From: Ceratodon purpureus
Lineage: Eukaryota; Streptophyta; Bryopsida; Pseudoditrichales; Ditrichaceae
Length of the DNA: 64,000 nt
Direction of reading: 5' to 3'
Assembly: GCA_014871385.1 (NCBI GenBank)
Contig: CM026430.1
Span: 3,699,040-3,763,039, forward strand
Position numbers and translations under genes: made by a program. Position 1 is the stretch's first letter. Each line of letters opens with the position of its first letter. Shown piece by piece: positions 1 through 11,187 of this stretch. The notes beneath the pieces are model-generated. The model was given only the letters and a program-made list of their open reading frames with translations. It searched no databases and had not been told where the DNA came from.

Positions 1-295
1 CGGTATGCTTCTTTGCACATTTATGCAGCTTTTGCGGGCACTGCATCATCCAACTCCCGCTTCCTTAAACCATTTGTTTGAATTAATCCATAGTAATCTA
101 TCACAGACAAGTCGTGAGTGTAGAGAGTAATGTTCAGGGTTGTTGTACAGATCATACCAAACCCATCTCCATCTGTACACAAAAGGTTCAGTGCTGTCGA
201 GAGAATTAGTTCATCAGCTGATCGGAGAGTGAAATTATTAGCGGAGAAATCTTGTTGAATTTTTTTTCAGGAAAAGTTTCCAGAACGGGTTTCCA
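1..295 (+). promoter_or_regulatory. Upstream region and 5' leader of the lyase gene
   Basis: No coding feature is visible. A pyrimidine tract ending in CAG at about 257-270, immediately before GAAAAGTTTCC, looks like a 3' splice site, so the lyase transcript probably carries an intron in its 5' UTR ending about 25 bases before the start codon. This is inferred from sequence only. Confidence 0.4.
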
Positions 296-1666
296 ATGCC
301 GTCGACCGCGCTCGATTCAGACATCTTCCGAGACATCTTCACGACCGCTGAGATGCGCAAGATCTTCTCCGACGAGACTCGCACGGGCTACTACCTCGAG
401 ATCGAAGCGGCGCTGGCGCGAGTGCAGGGCCGCATGGGCATCATCCCACAAGAGGCCGCCACCGAAATCATCACCAAGTGCACCATCGACAACATCGACT
501 TCGCTCAGCTGAAGACGCAAACCGAACGCATCGGATACCCGATCCTGGGCGTGGTCCACCAGATCGTTGCCACGGTCCCCAACAACCTCGGCGAATGGTG
601 CCACTGGGGGGCCACCACGCAGGACATCACAGACACGGCCACGATCATGCAGGTGCGCGCGGCGCTGGAGCTCGTCGACGCGGAGATCGGGAAAATTTCT
701 GCTGCGCTAGCAAATCTGTCGCGTCGCTACCGCGACGCGCCGATGGCCGGGCGCAGCAATCTCCAGCACGCTGTGCCGATCACGTTCGGGTTCAAGACTG
801 CGTCGCTGCTGGCGGCGCTCCAGCGCCATCGACAGCGGCTCAGCGAGCTCCGGCCGCGCGTGCTGGTCGGGGAGTTTGCCGGCGCGGCCGGCACGCTAGC
901 GTCGCTAGGCGCCGACGGGCTGAAAGTGCAGGCTGCGCTGATGGAGGAGCTGAAGCTGGGCGAGCCGGAGATCGCATGGCACACCATCCGCGACCGCATC
1001 GCCGAGGTCGGATGCTTTCTCGGGCTCCTCACTGGGACGCTGGGTAAGATCGCGTTGGATGTGAAGCTGATGATGCAGACTGAGGTTGCCGAGGTTCATG
1101 AGCCGTTCCATGCAGGCCGGGGTTCCTCGAGCACCATGCCGCATAAGCGCAACCCAATCTCGTGTTTATATATTCATGCCACCGCCGCGCTGGTGCGGCA
1201 GAATGCGGGTTCGCTCATGGAAGCCGCGGTTGCTGATCATGAGCGGTCGACTGGGCCGTGGGAGATTGAGTGGATTGCCCTGCCGGAGATTTTTCTGCTG
1301 TCTACTGGTGCGTTGGCGCAGACGCGGATGTTGCTGGAAGGTCTCGAGGTTGATGAGAAGCGCATGCGGGCTAACCTTGGTTTAACCTCGGGTTTGATTG
1401 TCTCCGAGGCGGTGATGATGGCGCTCGGTCCGCGTCTCGGCCGCCAGAAAGCTCATGATCTCGTCTCCGAGATCTGCCGGGAGGTTGTCGCCACCGGAAC
1501 CCCGCTGGTCGATTTGCTGAGTACAAATTTTGAGATCGTGCGGCATCTGAACCGGGCGGATCTGGAGAAGCTCTGCGATCCGGGGAATTACCTCGGTCTC
1601 GCTGGCGAGATGGTCGACCGCGTGCTGGCCAGGGAGACGGCTTCCATTCCTCAACCCCGAGCTTGA
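296..1666 (+). CDS. Class II fumarase/aspartase-superfamily lyase, 3-carboxy-cis,cis-muconate cycloisomerase / adenylosuccinate lyase-like
   Basis: An uninterrupted 456-residue reading frame. It has the superfamily landmarks in order: HWGATTQDITD (about 103-113), NLQHAVPITFG (155-165, the conserved helix with the active-site His) and the signature GSSSTMPHKRNP (277-288), whose flexible Ser loop acts in catalysis. Length and motif spacing fit the PcaB / class II adenylosuccinate lyase group, which catalyse beta-elimination or cycloisomerisation as homotetramers. The exact substrate cannot be read from sequence. The protein resembles bacterial and fungal PcaB-like enzymes more than the plant purine enzyme (inference from memory of the families). 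The coding part has no intron and is far more GC-rich than its flanks, especially up to about 1000, where third positions are mostly G or C. The start is the first ATG after a probable 5'-UTR splice acceptor. No plastid transit peptide is evident, so a cytosolic location is likely. Confidence 0.85.
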   Translation: MPSTALDSDIFRDIFTTAEMRKIFSDETRTGYYLEIEAALARVQGRMGIIPQEAATEIITKCTIDNIDFAQLKTQTERIGYPILGVVHQIVATVPNNLGEWCHWGATTQDITDTATIMQVRAALELVDAEIGKISAALANLSRRYRDAPMAGRSNLQHAVPITFGFKTASLLAALQRHRQRLSELRPRVLVGEFAGAAGTLASLGADGLKVQAALMEELKLGEPEIAWHTIRDRIAEVGCFLGLLTGTLGKIALDVKLMMQTEVAEVHEPFHAGRGSSSTMPHKRNPISCLYIHATAALVRQNAGSLMEAAVADHERSTGPWEIEWIALPEIFLLSTGALAQTRMLLEGLEVDEKRMRANLGLTSGLIVSEAVMMALGPRLGRQKAHDLVSEICREVVATGTPLVDLLSTNFEIVRHLNRADLEKLCDPGNYLGLAGEMVDRVLARETASIPQPRA

Positions 1667-2563
1667 TCATCACCGCCACACTATTTGCTCTTCACTCCGG
1701 GATCGACCTCCATGATGTCCTAGCATTTTGCTTCACATCTCTTCAGTGAAGTTCAGACTCAAGAAGCTCCCAACTAATTCGTTGCGGCCTTCTCCAACCA
1801 TTGCTCTCTGATCGCCTAATCACAGCTTTACCCACATGAACGCTTGGTTTGTACCCGCAGAATGGATGCACGAGAGCAGCTTCACAACAGAGAAAGTGCG
1901 TCTCCGAAAGCAGAGGCCATCTTGTCACCAGAGTACAGAGATGGCACGTCGAGATTAGTTTTCTTACAATCCCCGAGATTTCGAAGATGGGCTTTGAAAC
2001 CTGGACTTGAAACTGAGAGCTGAGTCGATCAGAATCTGAACAGAAACCTCCGTTTTCCTCAACTCGGACAACCTGATCATGCCATTTGGCGATTGTGATG
2101 GATTCCATTCCACAAGATATACAAAAAACGATCATTTCTTCAAGTTCACCAAAAATGAGGAATTTCACAACTGTTGTCTGTATTCTAGGAATCAGGATTT
2201 CAGTCCTTGTGTTCCAAACCAGGCAAAACTCTACTTCATTGCTCTGAACATCGTTTCCGTGTTCGCCATCGCCATTGCCATACTTAAAGACGCTGTTATC
2301 TCTCGAGAGTGATCCATTTGTGGAATTGTAATCATGGTACAATTTCTCGCTATTTCCCTCAATGATTGAAAACTTTTCGGGCTGTGAAGGGATTCGATTT
2401 GGTTATGTTGTAGGACCTCGTGATGTTCATGTCTTTTAGGTTTGGTTGAGGGGATCGGCATATGAAGAGTGTGGTTCTGACATGGTGACTGGGTCATCTG
2501 ATTTCCGGGTTTGGGTTAATTTGATCCGCTCTGATTGGAATTGTCGTATTTTGTGACATTAAG
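1667..2563. other. Intergenic / possible 5' part of the UMP1 gene
   Basis: About 900 bases with no convincing gene. A minus-strand open frame of 199 codons (1743-2342) has no recognisable motif and mixed composition. A short stretch starting with ATG at 2362 encodes a peptide containing GIRFGY, faintly like the conserved LRFG segment near the N terminus of UMP1 proteins, and might be a first exon. This is weak. Confidence 0.3.
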
Positions 2564-3203
2564 GAGGCACAGACGAAGCGTAGCTTGTTGGAACGAGCTC
2601 ATGGATCAGCATTTCCCATGAAGATGGACATTGAGCGCCAGATTCTGTCACGGTAAGCGATCAATGCATTTTCTTCAATAGTTTTAGTTTGCTGTAATTG
2701 AAGCAACATGAATGTTCTGAGTGCAAGTGAATGTTTGGAATTCAGCTCTTGTGCAAAATCAGGTCATTATGTATCGATATATTTTGGAGAATGAACTGTA
2801 TCATGGTGGATTTCTACAGAGTTCAGCGCCCACCTGGTCTTATCCCTTCATCCATGATTGGTCTGGAATCACTCACCGGGGAGTTGGACGAGTTTGGATT
2901 TCAAGATTTCTTGAACGGTGATTCAATCTTTGCACTTGCTGCTTTGATCTTAATGTCAAGGAACTAGTATTTACACAAAGCATGGCATTTCCACACCATG
3001 CTCTTTCGGGTTTCAGGACTTCCGTTGAAGGATTCAATGAAGGCCATAGCTTGTTTTCATGAGGTTTTCATGGTGTTTCTGATTTTCTATGTTGTGTCTT
3101 CGCAGATCCTAAGGAGTCGGATACAATCACTCCTGTAGACATGCATGAAGGTATGGAAGTGCGTCTGGGTCTTTCCAAAGGACCTGTTTCACGCTCCTTC
3201 TGA
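2564..3203 (+). CDS. UMP1: Proteasome maturation factor UMP1/POMP-like (3' three exons; N terminus unresolved)
   Basis: Three exons read in one consistent frame: 2564-2652 (or from 2573), 2820-2917 and 3106-3203, with GT donors at 2653 and 2918 and AG acceptors at 2819 and 3105. They encode a run containing RAHGSAFPMKMDIERQILSR, then VQRPPGLIPSSMIGLE, FGFQDFLN, DPKESDTITPVDMHEG and finally MEVRLGLSKGPVSRSF before TGA. This is the conserved C-terminal half of UMP1/POMP, the chaperone that joins half-proteasomes, helps beta-subunit processing and becomes the first substrate of the new 20S particle. The N-terminal part typical of plant UMP1 (about 50-60 residues) was not located, so the gene model is incomplete or the copy is 5'-truncated. 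The three exons show no frameshift or stop. Confidence 0.8.
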
Positions 3204-4843
3204 TTAAACACCACATCGAGATCTTAGGTTCTTTAGTCAGACAATATTTTGGGAAATGTAGAGCTGATCTTGCTCTCTCAACTACCTTCATGTCGCTGCA
3301 TCTCAATGTACACACGATTTAACTCGATACCTTCTCTCTATAGTTTGTTTTCCCTAACCTTTCTGTTGAGGATTCCTGTCTCTGTTTTGTGAAGTACAAA
3401 CGACGTCTTTTGTTTGCTGCATCCACTCAAGACGAACGCACTCTCCGCTTCTGCTCTCCAAATTTTCACGCTTTCACTTCTACAACCCATCCTTCAAACC
3501 TCTAAAACAACGTCTTTACGTCAAGGACTCAACTCCACAACGAACTCACAGTGCACAAGCTTCATCGTCTACCCTTCATTTGTGCATGTACCAGTAAATC
3601 ACAAATGTAACTCATCTCAGAACCGGCATGACCAACAATATGCAAATCACCATTCACATATAAAAGGCAGTGAGTGACCCACATTGTATAAGAGCTACAT
3701 CTTGTTGATCTCAAATACCCTAATCTGGCTCACAATCCAGGGGATTTCAATCACTGCTCACATCAACTGGAGCTCATCTGGACAACTTCACAAAGACGTC
3801 ATAGCTGTAGCAAGTGCCAAAACCCTACATTCTACCGCTGGTCAAAACCGGGAGTCATTTCAAATCACATCACTTATGTCACACTTATGTCAGAGTTACG
3901 GTACATTTTACTTACTGCTTTGAGAGGAGCGCCATTTCAATCAAGCGTATTCTTCAAGCTTGCTCTGCACAAGTGCAAGGGAGAGATGGTGTTGCGAGAG
4001 ATGGTGCCATTGGCAGCCTGTTGAAGTGAAGAGCTTGGAGCTGAAGTTGCAGGTGCGAGGTTGGGCTTCGATTTCAGGCGTCACTCAGCCGTAGCTCTGG
4101 AATCCGTTGCTCTTCATTCACCTCTACTTGTAAGTCAAAATAATGGGTTAAGATGTTGCATTGTTTGCTTGGTCTTTGTGATTCAAAGCATCGTTTCTAG
4201 TTTCTGCGCTGGAGGCTGCATTTTTTGAATCGTGAATTGTTGCGTTCCTCGTCGAGCGTATGCTGCATTGAGCTCTCTCTCCCTGGTTTTTCTCTTTCTG
4301 GGTTTCTCTGCAGAACCCACTTTTGGTGTGGGCATCACTGAGGCTTAGAATTAGGAACTAGGCACATTCACGAGCTGCTGGAAGTGCTTCCCGCTCTCTG
4401 ATTTTGAGACGCTGCGATTTGAGGAAGTTGCTGGCCACGATTACTTGCTCGTTGGACATTGATTCAATGTTTTTCTCCCCTTTGCGCAGATTGTTTATGA
4501 ATTCGAGATGATGGTGTACATGGCTGCTGAGTTGCAATTTTGGCGCGGAACTTAACCATGAACGATGGGACATGATGCATTGTGAACGGGTCTGTCTCCG
4601 AGACAGGGAGCATCTCGAGCTGGGGTCTTTGGTTCAGAACCCCTCACCATGTCAAAAGATCATAATGACGATGTGCAGAGGCTCTTGGTGCATTTTAAGC
4701 GAGGAATGCTGCGTGAATCTCCCTCTTCAAGTAAGCTGCTCCATGTCTTGCTCAACTCGTATTCCCTTCTGAAAACCTATCTTGAGATTGCTGAGCCTGC
4801 ATTAAGAAATGTGGTTTACTTGAATGTTGTGAAATTGAGTGCT
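3204..4843. other. Intergenic region and probable PrimPol leader
   Basis: No gene is recognised over about 1.4 kb. Short open frames on both strands lack motifs. From 4649 a reading frame in phase with PrimPol exon 1 is open (an in-frame ATG at 4649 precedes the chosen ATG at 4844). It could be an N-terminal extension of about 65 residues, but its sequence shows nothing recognisable, so it is left as leader. Confidence 0.35.
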
Positions 4844-7800
4844 ATGTCAGGCTCTCGAAGTCACAGAAGACGACGCTCATCTCTTCCTGATAATCACTTG
4901 GAAGGTGGGTCGACTTCTCCTTGTACTCCTGCTCGAACCGTGAGGGAGGTGACCAACACGGAGCAATCGGCAACCATTGTGTTTGAGACGCCTCCAGTAC
5001 GAACAAGTAAAAGATTCCTCCAATTTCAATCATATCAAACCTATGTATGCAGATTCGGTTGGATTTATCATTTCTTTGTTAGTTTGTGCTACATGGTTAC
5101 TTGCTTTCATTTTTCTTCTCTCTGGTGTTGGACGTGTTTATGTGCTGGGGCGTACAACAGTTTTATGATGAGATCATTAAACTGCTTAGAGCATGAATCT
5201 GTTTTTAATTTTGTTATGCTTTGTGCAGCGCCAGAGAATGATAGAATCCCCGTGTTCAACCAGCCTGGTGTGGGGAGGAGAGGAAATGAAGTGTCACCGG
5301 GAGTGTTCTATGGCTCGGCTGGTGGTAAACCTGCACAACGGCCTCCTCAGCTTATACGCCTACTTAATGAGATCCAGAATGATCTTGCCTCTCTAAGTAC
5401 ACCGAGTGGAAGGTACAATATTCTCATATTATTTAGCAGGGTATTACACACAACAGCAGGGCATAAAATATACATAAAATCCATGCACGATATCAGCAGG
5501 GCTTTAGTATAAATTTGATACTTGATTGAAGCACTCGCTGTTGATTTCTGTTGTTATGTAGTTATAAGCGTTTTCATGACCGTTTTGTACGACTGTGTTG
5601 CAAACTACAATCAGGGAGGCTATCTGGGCAACATTCCCAAGGCAAGATCAAGCAGTTCAATTTGCCGACAGTCATGGTGGTCAAGATCTTGCAGTATTTC
5701 AATATCAAGATCATTTGTCTGGACAGCGACGGTTTCTCACAACCACATACAATGAATTTTGGCGACGGTTTGTGGCTTATTTCTACTATCTTTTACGCAA
5801 GGCAATCTTTTTTGGCTACTGTTTCTTATGTTTAGTTCACACAGAGAAAGCTTGGGTGACGCTTTGATGAAATCACATTTTATGCTTAGTATGATCCTGT
5901 GTTTCATGGAGCAGGCACCGTTTCTGGGTGGGATTCTAGAGTTCGGAGGCATCGTTTTAGAACAGTGAGACAACGCGTTTGAATTGCAAGGAAGAGAGTT
6001 CTAATATGCCTTTCAAATGAAACTTCTGAACAAATATCTACTTTGAAACAGGTACAACAAAATGCGATCAGGGTGGAAGCACCACTATGAGATCATTCGC
6101 CAGGTATTATCAATCTTTATCATCTTATTTAATTAACATGCCCTACATGTTTGAACTACGTCCTTTCCACCGTGGACAGTATGGATTTTCACTTAGTATC
6201 GAAGCATTCTCCAGTTTTACTGATCTTGATCACTATGAGGAATTCAAACAACGTCAAATTTGAAGACCATTATGTTAAAATTGATAATAAGCAAGTTGAT
6301 TGCATCTGGCAGGGCAGGCCATGTCATCTCTACTTCGATCTGGAATTCAACACACTTGCTAACGCGGAAGTTAATGGAGAAGCTATGGTAGACACCTTGC
6401 TTACAATCACAAGTCGCACTCTCCTTGATATCTTCAGTCTCCATTATGACCCCTCTTGGACACTAGAGCTTGATTCATCTACAGCAGGTATGAACAGTGT
6501 GCAACGTTGAGTCTTTTACACGTTTTCAGAGTAGGAACGCTACGTCGCTAAAAACATTCTGTGAATAATTTTTTGGTATCGACAGAAAAATTCTCTCGAC
6601 ACCTGGTGATTCATATTCCTGGGGCTGCCTTCAAGGACAATTCGCATGCAGGCGCATTTGTGGGTGAGGTAAATTTAGCGTTCTGACTCTCATAGGCAAT
6701 TATCCAAACCACCTCAAAGTGATCTTAGAAATTATATCACAAGCATTCTCGTATCATAAGTATTACCGGGAGTCAATCTTTGACATCAAGCTTGACGCCT
6801 CTGTTAGCTTGAACCTTGGGTCTTCTAAACTGGCTAGTAATCTGCTGGATGGTTTTTACATCACTTTCCCATCAGCCAATGTTATGTTCATATTCTCTGT
6901 TAAATAAGCAGTTTTGCACTCGCTAATTTTCGAATGTGCATAACAGATCTGTAAGAGATGTAATGACTTGAGGGACACCGATGATGAAGTCAGCAAACTA
7001 TTTGTCCTTCAAGGCGAATCCCGGGCTGCCCACGAAGCAAAGCTTTTTGTTGATGTGGCAGTGTATACCCGAAATCGAGCTTTTAGATTACCCTACTCCA
7101 GCAAGGCTGGAAAAACTTCACTTCTACTGCCCACATCTCGCTTCGGGTCATCCAAGTTGGTCAGTCTCCGTCAAATGTCGTTCATTTCACAATCCTGTTG
7201 GAACCGCTAAATTTTACAACTATTAAATTGATTATGTTGTATTTGTGATTAAAAGTAAAAAAAATGCTTGAAGTTCTGTACACGAACCTCACTAGATTTT
7301 CGGAATTTTTTCCTGAAGTTTCATGAACTGTTAATAACTGCTAATGCTTGAAATGCCCAAGTATGACTTCTAAGATAGCACATTGATGCGACAGAGTGAG
7401 CGGGAAGTCTTTACAAACTCCTTGATTTGCAAGGTGAAGGAAGAATGCCAACAGTTACTTACGTTCAGCACTGAGGTTGCACTCAAACGCCGCAATTTTG
7501 CGCTTCACTTTTGTACTTGAATTTTGATTGCCGGGGAAAGAATAAGTACAGTGCCAGAAGTTTGCTTTTTGGGGCTGCCTTTGAGTTCTTAATTTCATAT
7601 TCTCTATTCCTAAGTCGTATTGGTTGGTGTGTTTTGGGAAGCAGAATCCATGTCAGGGAGGTATTGTGGCCTTTGATACATGCAGGGCTGATCCAGTCGG
7701 CCAATCTGGTGAAGGACTAAGCAGTAACTACGGGAAATCTCCTTTTCCTTCGCTGGAGGTCTTCATTGAGGCCATTGCCCGAATTGGGGATGTTCAAGGT

Positions 7801-9052
7801 ACATACTCCATTCCACCCTGGCTTATCCAGCATGCATTGATGTGCAGAATGCTTAATTTGTTGAGGTGATTCCTGAGAATTGCATCACTTATGTGTTCAA
7901 GATCTCTGAATAAACTGCTTAATATGGTGTTTGTCCCATTTATGCAGGAAAGATTCGAAGCTGGTACCATTTTGCAGATTATGGCGTTGTTGTGTATAAC
8001 ATATCTGGCAACCGATTTTGCGAGAACATTGGAAGGCCACACAAGAGCAATAATGGTTCGGAACCGAGATATCAATTATTTTCTTCTATTCTTTGATAAA
8101 GTTGTTTCGTAAAATTCTTTGATAAAGTTGTTTCGTAAAATTCTTTGTGGTGCTTACGGCCGGTTGTAGCTTTTCTTTCCCTATCAGCGAGGATAACGAA
8201 ACCCGGCGTGTTTGGCTTGTGGAATGCAGTTTTTTACGTTGTTGATTTCCGAACAGCAGGTTATTACCAAAAGTGCCATGACCCTGATTGTCGAGGTAAG
8301 CTGAACCTCCACTATTCTAAACATTACACTTCTGTCAACAGTATTTTCACGGAAATTGACAATGTTTGCTTTGGCCAAGAGGGTGGTCGTCTGAGACTGT
8401 TGCCTTGCTGGATCAGGCTATCAGTCACCATTGAGGCCTATACCACGCCACACTATTCCACCAGAGTTCCCGTTGTCTACACCGTTAGCTGCTGCACTCG
8501 AAAAGGCTATGAGACCAGAAGAAAGGGATTCGCAAGACGCACTTGAATGTGATGACGGGGAAGATGAAGCGTGGTGGGGGGAGGTGGTATCAACTCTGGC
8601 TGATATTGAGTGCACATCTCAACGATCCGTGTTCAGCAACCAGGTCAATTCACTAGCCGATCAGACCATCTTATGCTGAATCTTCTGAGAAATAATCCAG
8701 CACTGGTGATACTAATCTTTTTTCCAATGTGGTATCATCTTATCCCCTATGATGAGTTGAAGATTCACAAAATTTAGTAGATTTCCCATAAGTCTACGAA
8801 GCCTTCATTTTGCAAACGTTGTTTCGATGTGACCTAATCGTTATGTTGTGATATCAGAGCCAGGATATGCTTTGTCCAGAGGATAATCTCTCCAACACCT
8901 GTATAGAAATCAATGAGGAGACTGTTCCACCAATTACCCATGTTGAATCGACCTGGGATGAAGATGATGACTGGTGGGATGCCGTGGAACGCGAAGCGCT
9001 TCAATTAGAAATGACTACAACAATCCGCAAGCTACCCAATTGGTCGCCCTGA
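4844..9052 (+). CDS. PRIMPOL: PrimPol, archaeo-eukaryotic DNA primase-polymerase with C-terminal zinc motif and acidic RPA-binding-like motifs
   Basis: Thirteen exons in consistent phase: 4844-5006, 5229-5412, 5615-5767, 6052-6103, 6313-6487, 6586-6668, 6947-7159, 7395-7475, 7657-7798 (alternative start 7645), 7948-8055, 8230-8295, 8417-8643, 8858-9052, giving about 613 residues (human PrimPol 560). Catalytic AEP motifs are all present: I, LYFDLEF (D193, E195); II, KFSRHL (S246, H248); III, VDVAVYTRNR (D306). The zinc ligands C440, H447, C467 and C472 have the same 7/20/5 spacing as human C419/H426/C446/C451, in CENIGRPHKSN and QKCHDPDC. The C terminus has two acidic WW motifs, DGEDEAWWGEV and DEDDDWWDAV, resembling RPA70-binding motifs. 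PrimPol reprimes stalled forks and bypasses lesions in nucleus and organelles. The start at MSGSRSHRRRR is the best ATG; an upstream in-frame ATG exists. Confidence 0.92.
8091..8146. repeat. Short tandem duplication in a PrimPol intron
   Basis: A unit of about 27 bases, ATTCTTTGATAAAGTTG plus about ten more, occurs twice in tandem inside the intron between 8055 and 8230. It lies outside the splice sites. Confidence 0.7.
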
Positions 9053-9240
9053 GTAGTTTCGGTTAGCCGCTGGGATCTTGTGGTGTTTCCCAGTTCTACT
9101 GTCATAATGTGCCAGCAGTTTCTAGCGGTTATGCAATTGCGAAGCATGGATCTATGATTGACCTGGTTGACAATGTGCATAAGCTCTTGTACTGATGTGG
9201 AAATCATAATTTTATTGTTAATATACGATCCGTAATGGCT
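9053..9240. other. PrimPol 3' flank
   Basis: Presumed 3' UTR and short spacer before the LRR pseudogene; nothing else seen. Confidence 0.4.
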
Positions 9241-10420
9241 TAAAGGAAGCACGCTTCACTAATTGCAAGAACTTGGTGCAGCTTCCAGAATCACTCGGAA
9301 AATTTGGACAGGTTGGAGAAATTGCTGCTGAACAAATGTGTGATGCTTCATGGGCTGCCACTTTCTATCTGCAAGTTAACAAAGCTCAGCATGTTAAACT
9401 TCTCAGAAACATCAGTTATTGATATTCCAGATGACATTGGTCGCCTGTGCAACTTAAAGGAAGTACACTTTACTGATTGCAAGAGACTGGTGCAGCTTCC
9501 TGACTCGTTTGGAAACTTGTCCAACTTGGAGATTTTGTGTCTCGACAGATGTGAGTTGCTTCAGTGCCTTCCACCTTCAATCTGCAAGTTATCAAAACTC
9601 AGGAACCGCATTGATTGATATTCCAGGGGACGTTAGCCAACTATGTGGATTGAAGGAAGCACGTTTCAGTAATTGCAGGAGTTTGGTGAAGCTTCCGGAA
9701 TCCGGTATCGATAGGAAACTTGTTGACTTTGGAGAAATTGTCGTTGAATTAATGTGAGGTGCTTCGAGAGCTTCCAGCAGCCAGCTTCCTTCTGCAAGTT
9801 GACAAAGCTCACAACATTAGACTTGTCCGAAACCACATAGATTGAACTTCCGAATGACTTAGACCATCTTTGGAGCTTGAAGGAAACACATTTCACTGTT
9901 TGCAAGAGCTTCTAGCTTCGTTTGGAAATTTGTCCAACTTGGAGACACTGTGGCTAAACAGATTTGCTTTGCTCCAAGGCCTTTCAACTACCTTCAGAAA
10001 GCTAACAAAGCTCACAACGCTATACTTATCAGAGACGGCTTTGACTCAACTTCCGGATGATTTTGTCCACCTATGCAACTTTAAGAAAGTATACTTAACT
10101 GAATGCAAGAGCTTGGTGCAGCTTCCAGATTCGTTTGGAAACTTGTCCAGCTTAGAGACACTGTGGCTAAAGGATGTGAAATGCTCCACGAGCTTCCGAC
10201 ATCCTTTAGCAAGCATACAAAGCTCACAACATTTTTATTTTATTTTTTTAATTTATTTTTTTGAATCAACTGGAACCTTTTATTCCACTGTATTGAGAGA
10301 AATAACAAAGTGCCACCGAAAAGCCAAGCAGGCAAAAGCTCACAACATTAGACTTGTCAGAAATTGCAAATTTGATTGAACTTTCTAATGACTTTGGAGA
10401 ACTTTGTGAAAGCTTAGGCT
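9241..10420 (+). pseudogene. Decayed LRR region of a TIR-NB-LRR type gene
   Basis: Successive fragments in shifting frames encode LRR units of the same kind as the intact receptor at 43608: CNLKEVHFTDCKRLVQLPDS, FGNLSNLEILCLDRCELLQC, LPPSICKLSKL, and further copies around 9870-10200. Stops and frameshifts (about 9300, 9618, 9757, 9870, 10200) break the array. No TIR or NB-ARC part is visible upstream, so this is an orphan LRR remnant rather than a full gene. The last recognisable unit (IELSNDFGEL, about 10375-10405) lies beyond a short insertion at 10234-10334. Confidence 0.85.
10234..10334 (-). mobile_element. Short retroposed sequence with A-rich tail and 15-bp target duplication
   Basis: The insert begins on the plus strand with a T-rich run of about 30 bases, so read on the minus strand it is about 70 nt ending in an A-rich tail. 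AAAGCTCACAACATT is present on both sides (10219-10233 and 10335-10349), a classic LINE-type target-site duplication. The minus-strand body carries GGAATAAAAGG about 20 nt before the tail, like a poly(A) signal. A related LRR unit at about 9803-9830 holds the same target word uninterrupted. The source transcript is unknown. Confidence 0.8.
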
Positions 10421-11078
10421 TTGTTACAAGGTCTTTGTGAAAGCTTTGAAACTCAACTTGAAGGGTTGTATTAACTTGATTATGCTCCCAGAATTGACGA
10501 AGAATAGAGCCTAAAAAGCCTTTGAGGAGCATGACTAGTCTTTAATACCTCAAGAGCCCTTGATAGTCCAAGAGCCTTGTCTTCTTGCGCAAATTTTATC
10601 AAAAAAATCCACGGTCTCTTGACGGAAATTTGGATCAAGTATTTTGCTTGAGAGGTCAATACCTTGTGCCAAACTTCCAAAAAACATTGCGATGTAGGCT
10701 CTTTTTGAGGCGACGGCCTCTCGGCCTTTGGTTTTAGTGTAAAAGCATTTGTTATTAACTTTGGACATTCTAGCAATCTTAGTCAAACTTAGGTTGAAGC
10801 ATCTCTAAGGATATAGAATATTGTCACTATTTTCATAGTTTGAATAGAAGGTCCGTTTCACACTCGACCAAAGGTCAAGAAGTCATTGCATTCCACCAAT
10901 CGTAAAGATAGGGGGTAATTTCTGTGTGTAAAAAAGTACAGCTTATATCTGATATGGTTCCTCAACATACTGGAGTTCACAAGCGGAATACAGAAAAGCT
11001 GTAACGTGATGTTACATTTCGTAACCACCCTCTTTGACTGAACTTGTTTCTATTTTGAACTCCTCGTCCTTTACGCAA
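10421..11078. other. Gene-poor interval
   Basis: No gene or repeat identified. A minus-strand open frame of 98 codons (10480-10776) has no motif and is not called. Confidence 0.4.
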
Positions 11079-11187
11079 GGTAAGCTCCTGGGCCGAGGTG
11101 GTTCACGGAAATAAGCATCCACCCCTCGGGCTACGCCCTTGTGGTGGATGCTTATTTCCATGAACCACCTCGGCCCAGGAGCTTACC
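11079..11187. repeat. Near-perfect 45-bp inverted repeat with 19-nt loop
   Basis: Arms 11079-11123 and 11143-11187 are reverse complements with a single mismatch (GTTCACGG against GTTCATGG). The spacer is 11124-11142. The sequence is GC-rich (GGTAAGCTCCTGGGCCGAGG...) within AT-rich surroundings. Transcribed, it would fold into a long hairpin. It could be a foldback MITE or a young hairpin-RNA locus; no convincing target duplication is seen. Confidence 0.9.

Noticed and set aside
478..1047. 189-codon plus-strand frame inside the lyase gene, and opposite-strand frames over it
   Set aside because: By-products of high GC content; the 296 frame carries all enzyme motifs.
1743..2342. 199-codon minus-strand frame between the lyase and UMP1
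   Set aside because: No motif, and it overlaps the likely upstream region of a plus-strand gene. Length alone does not support it.
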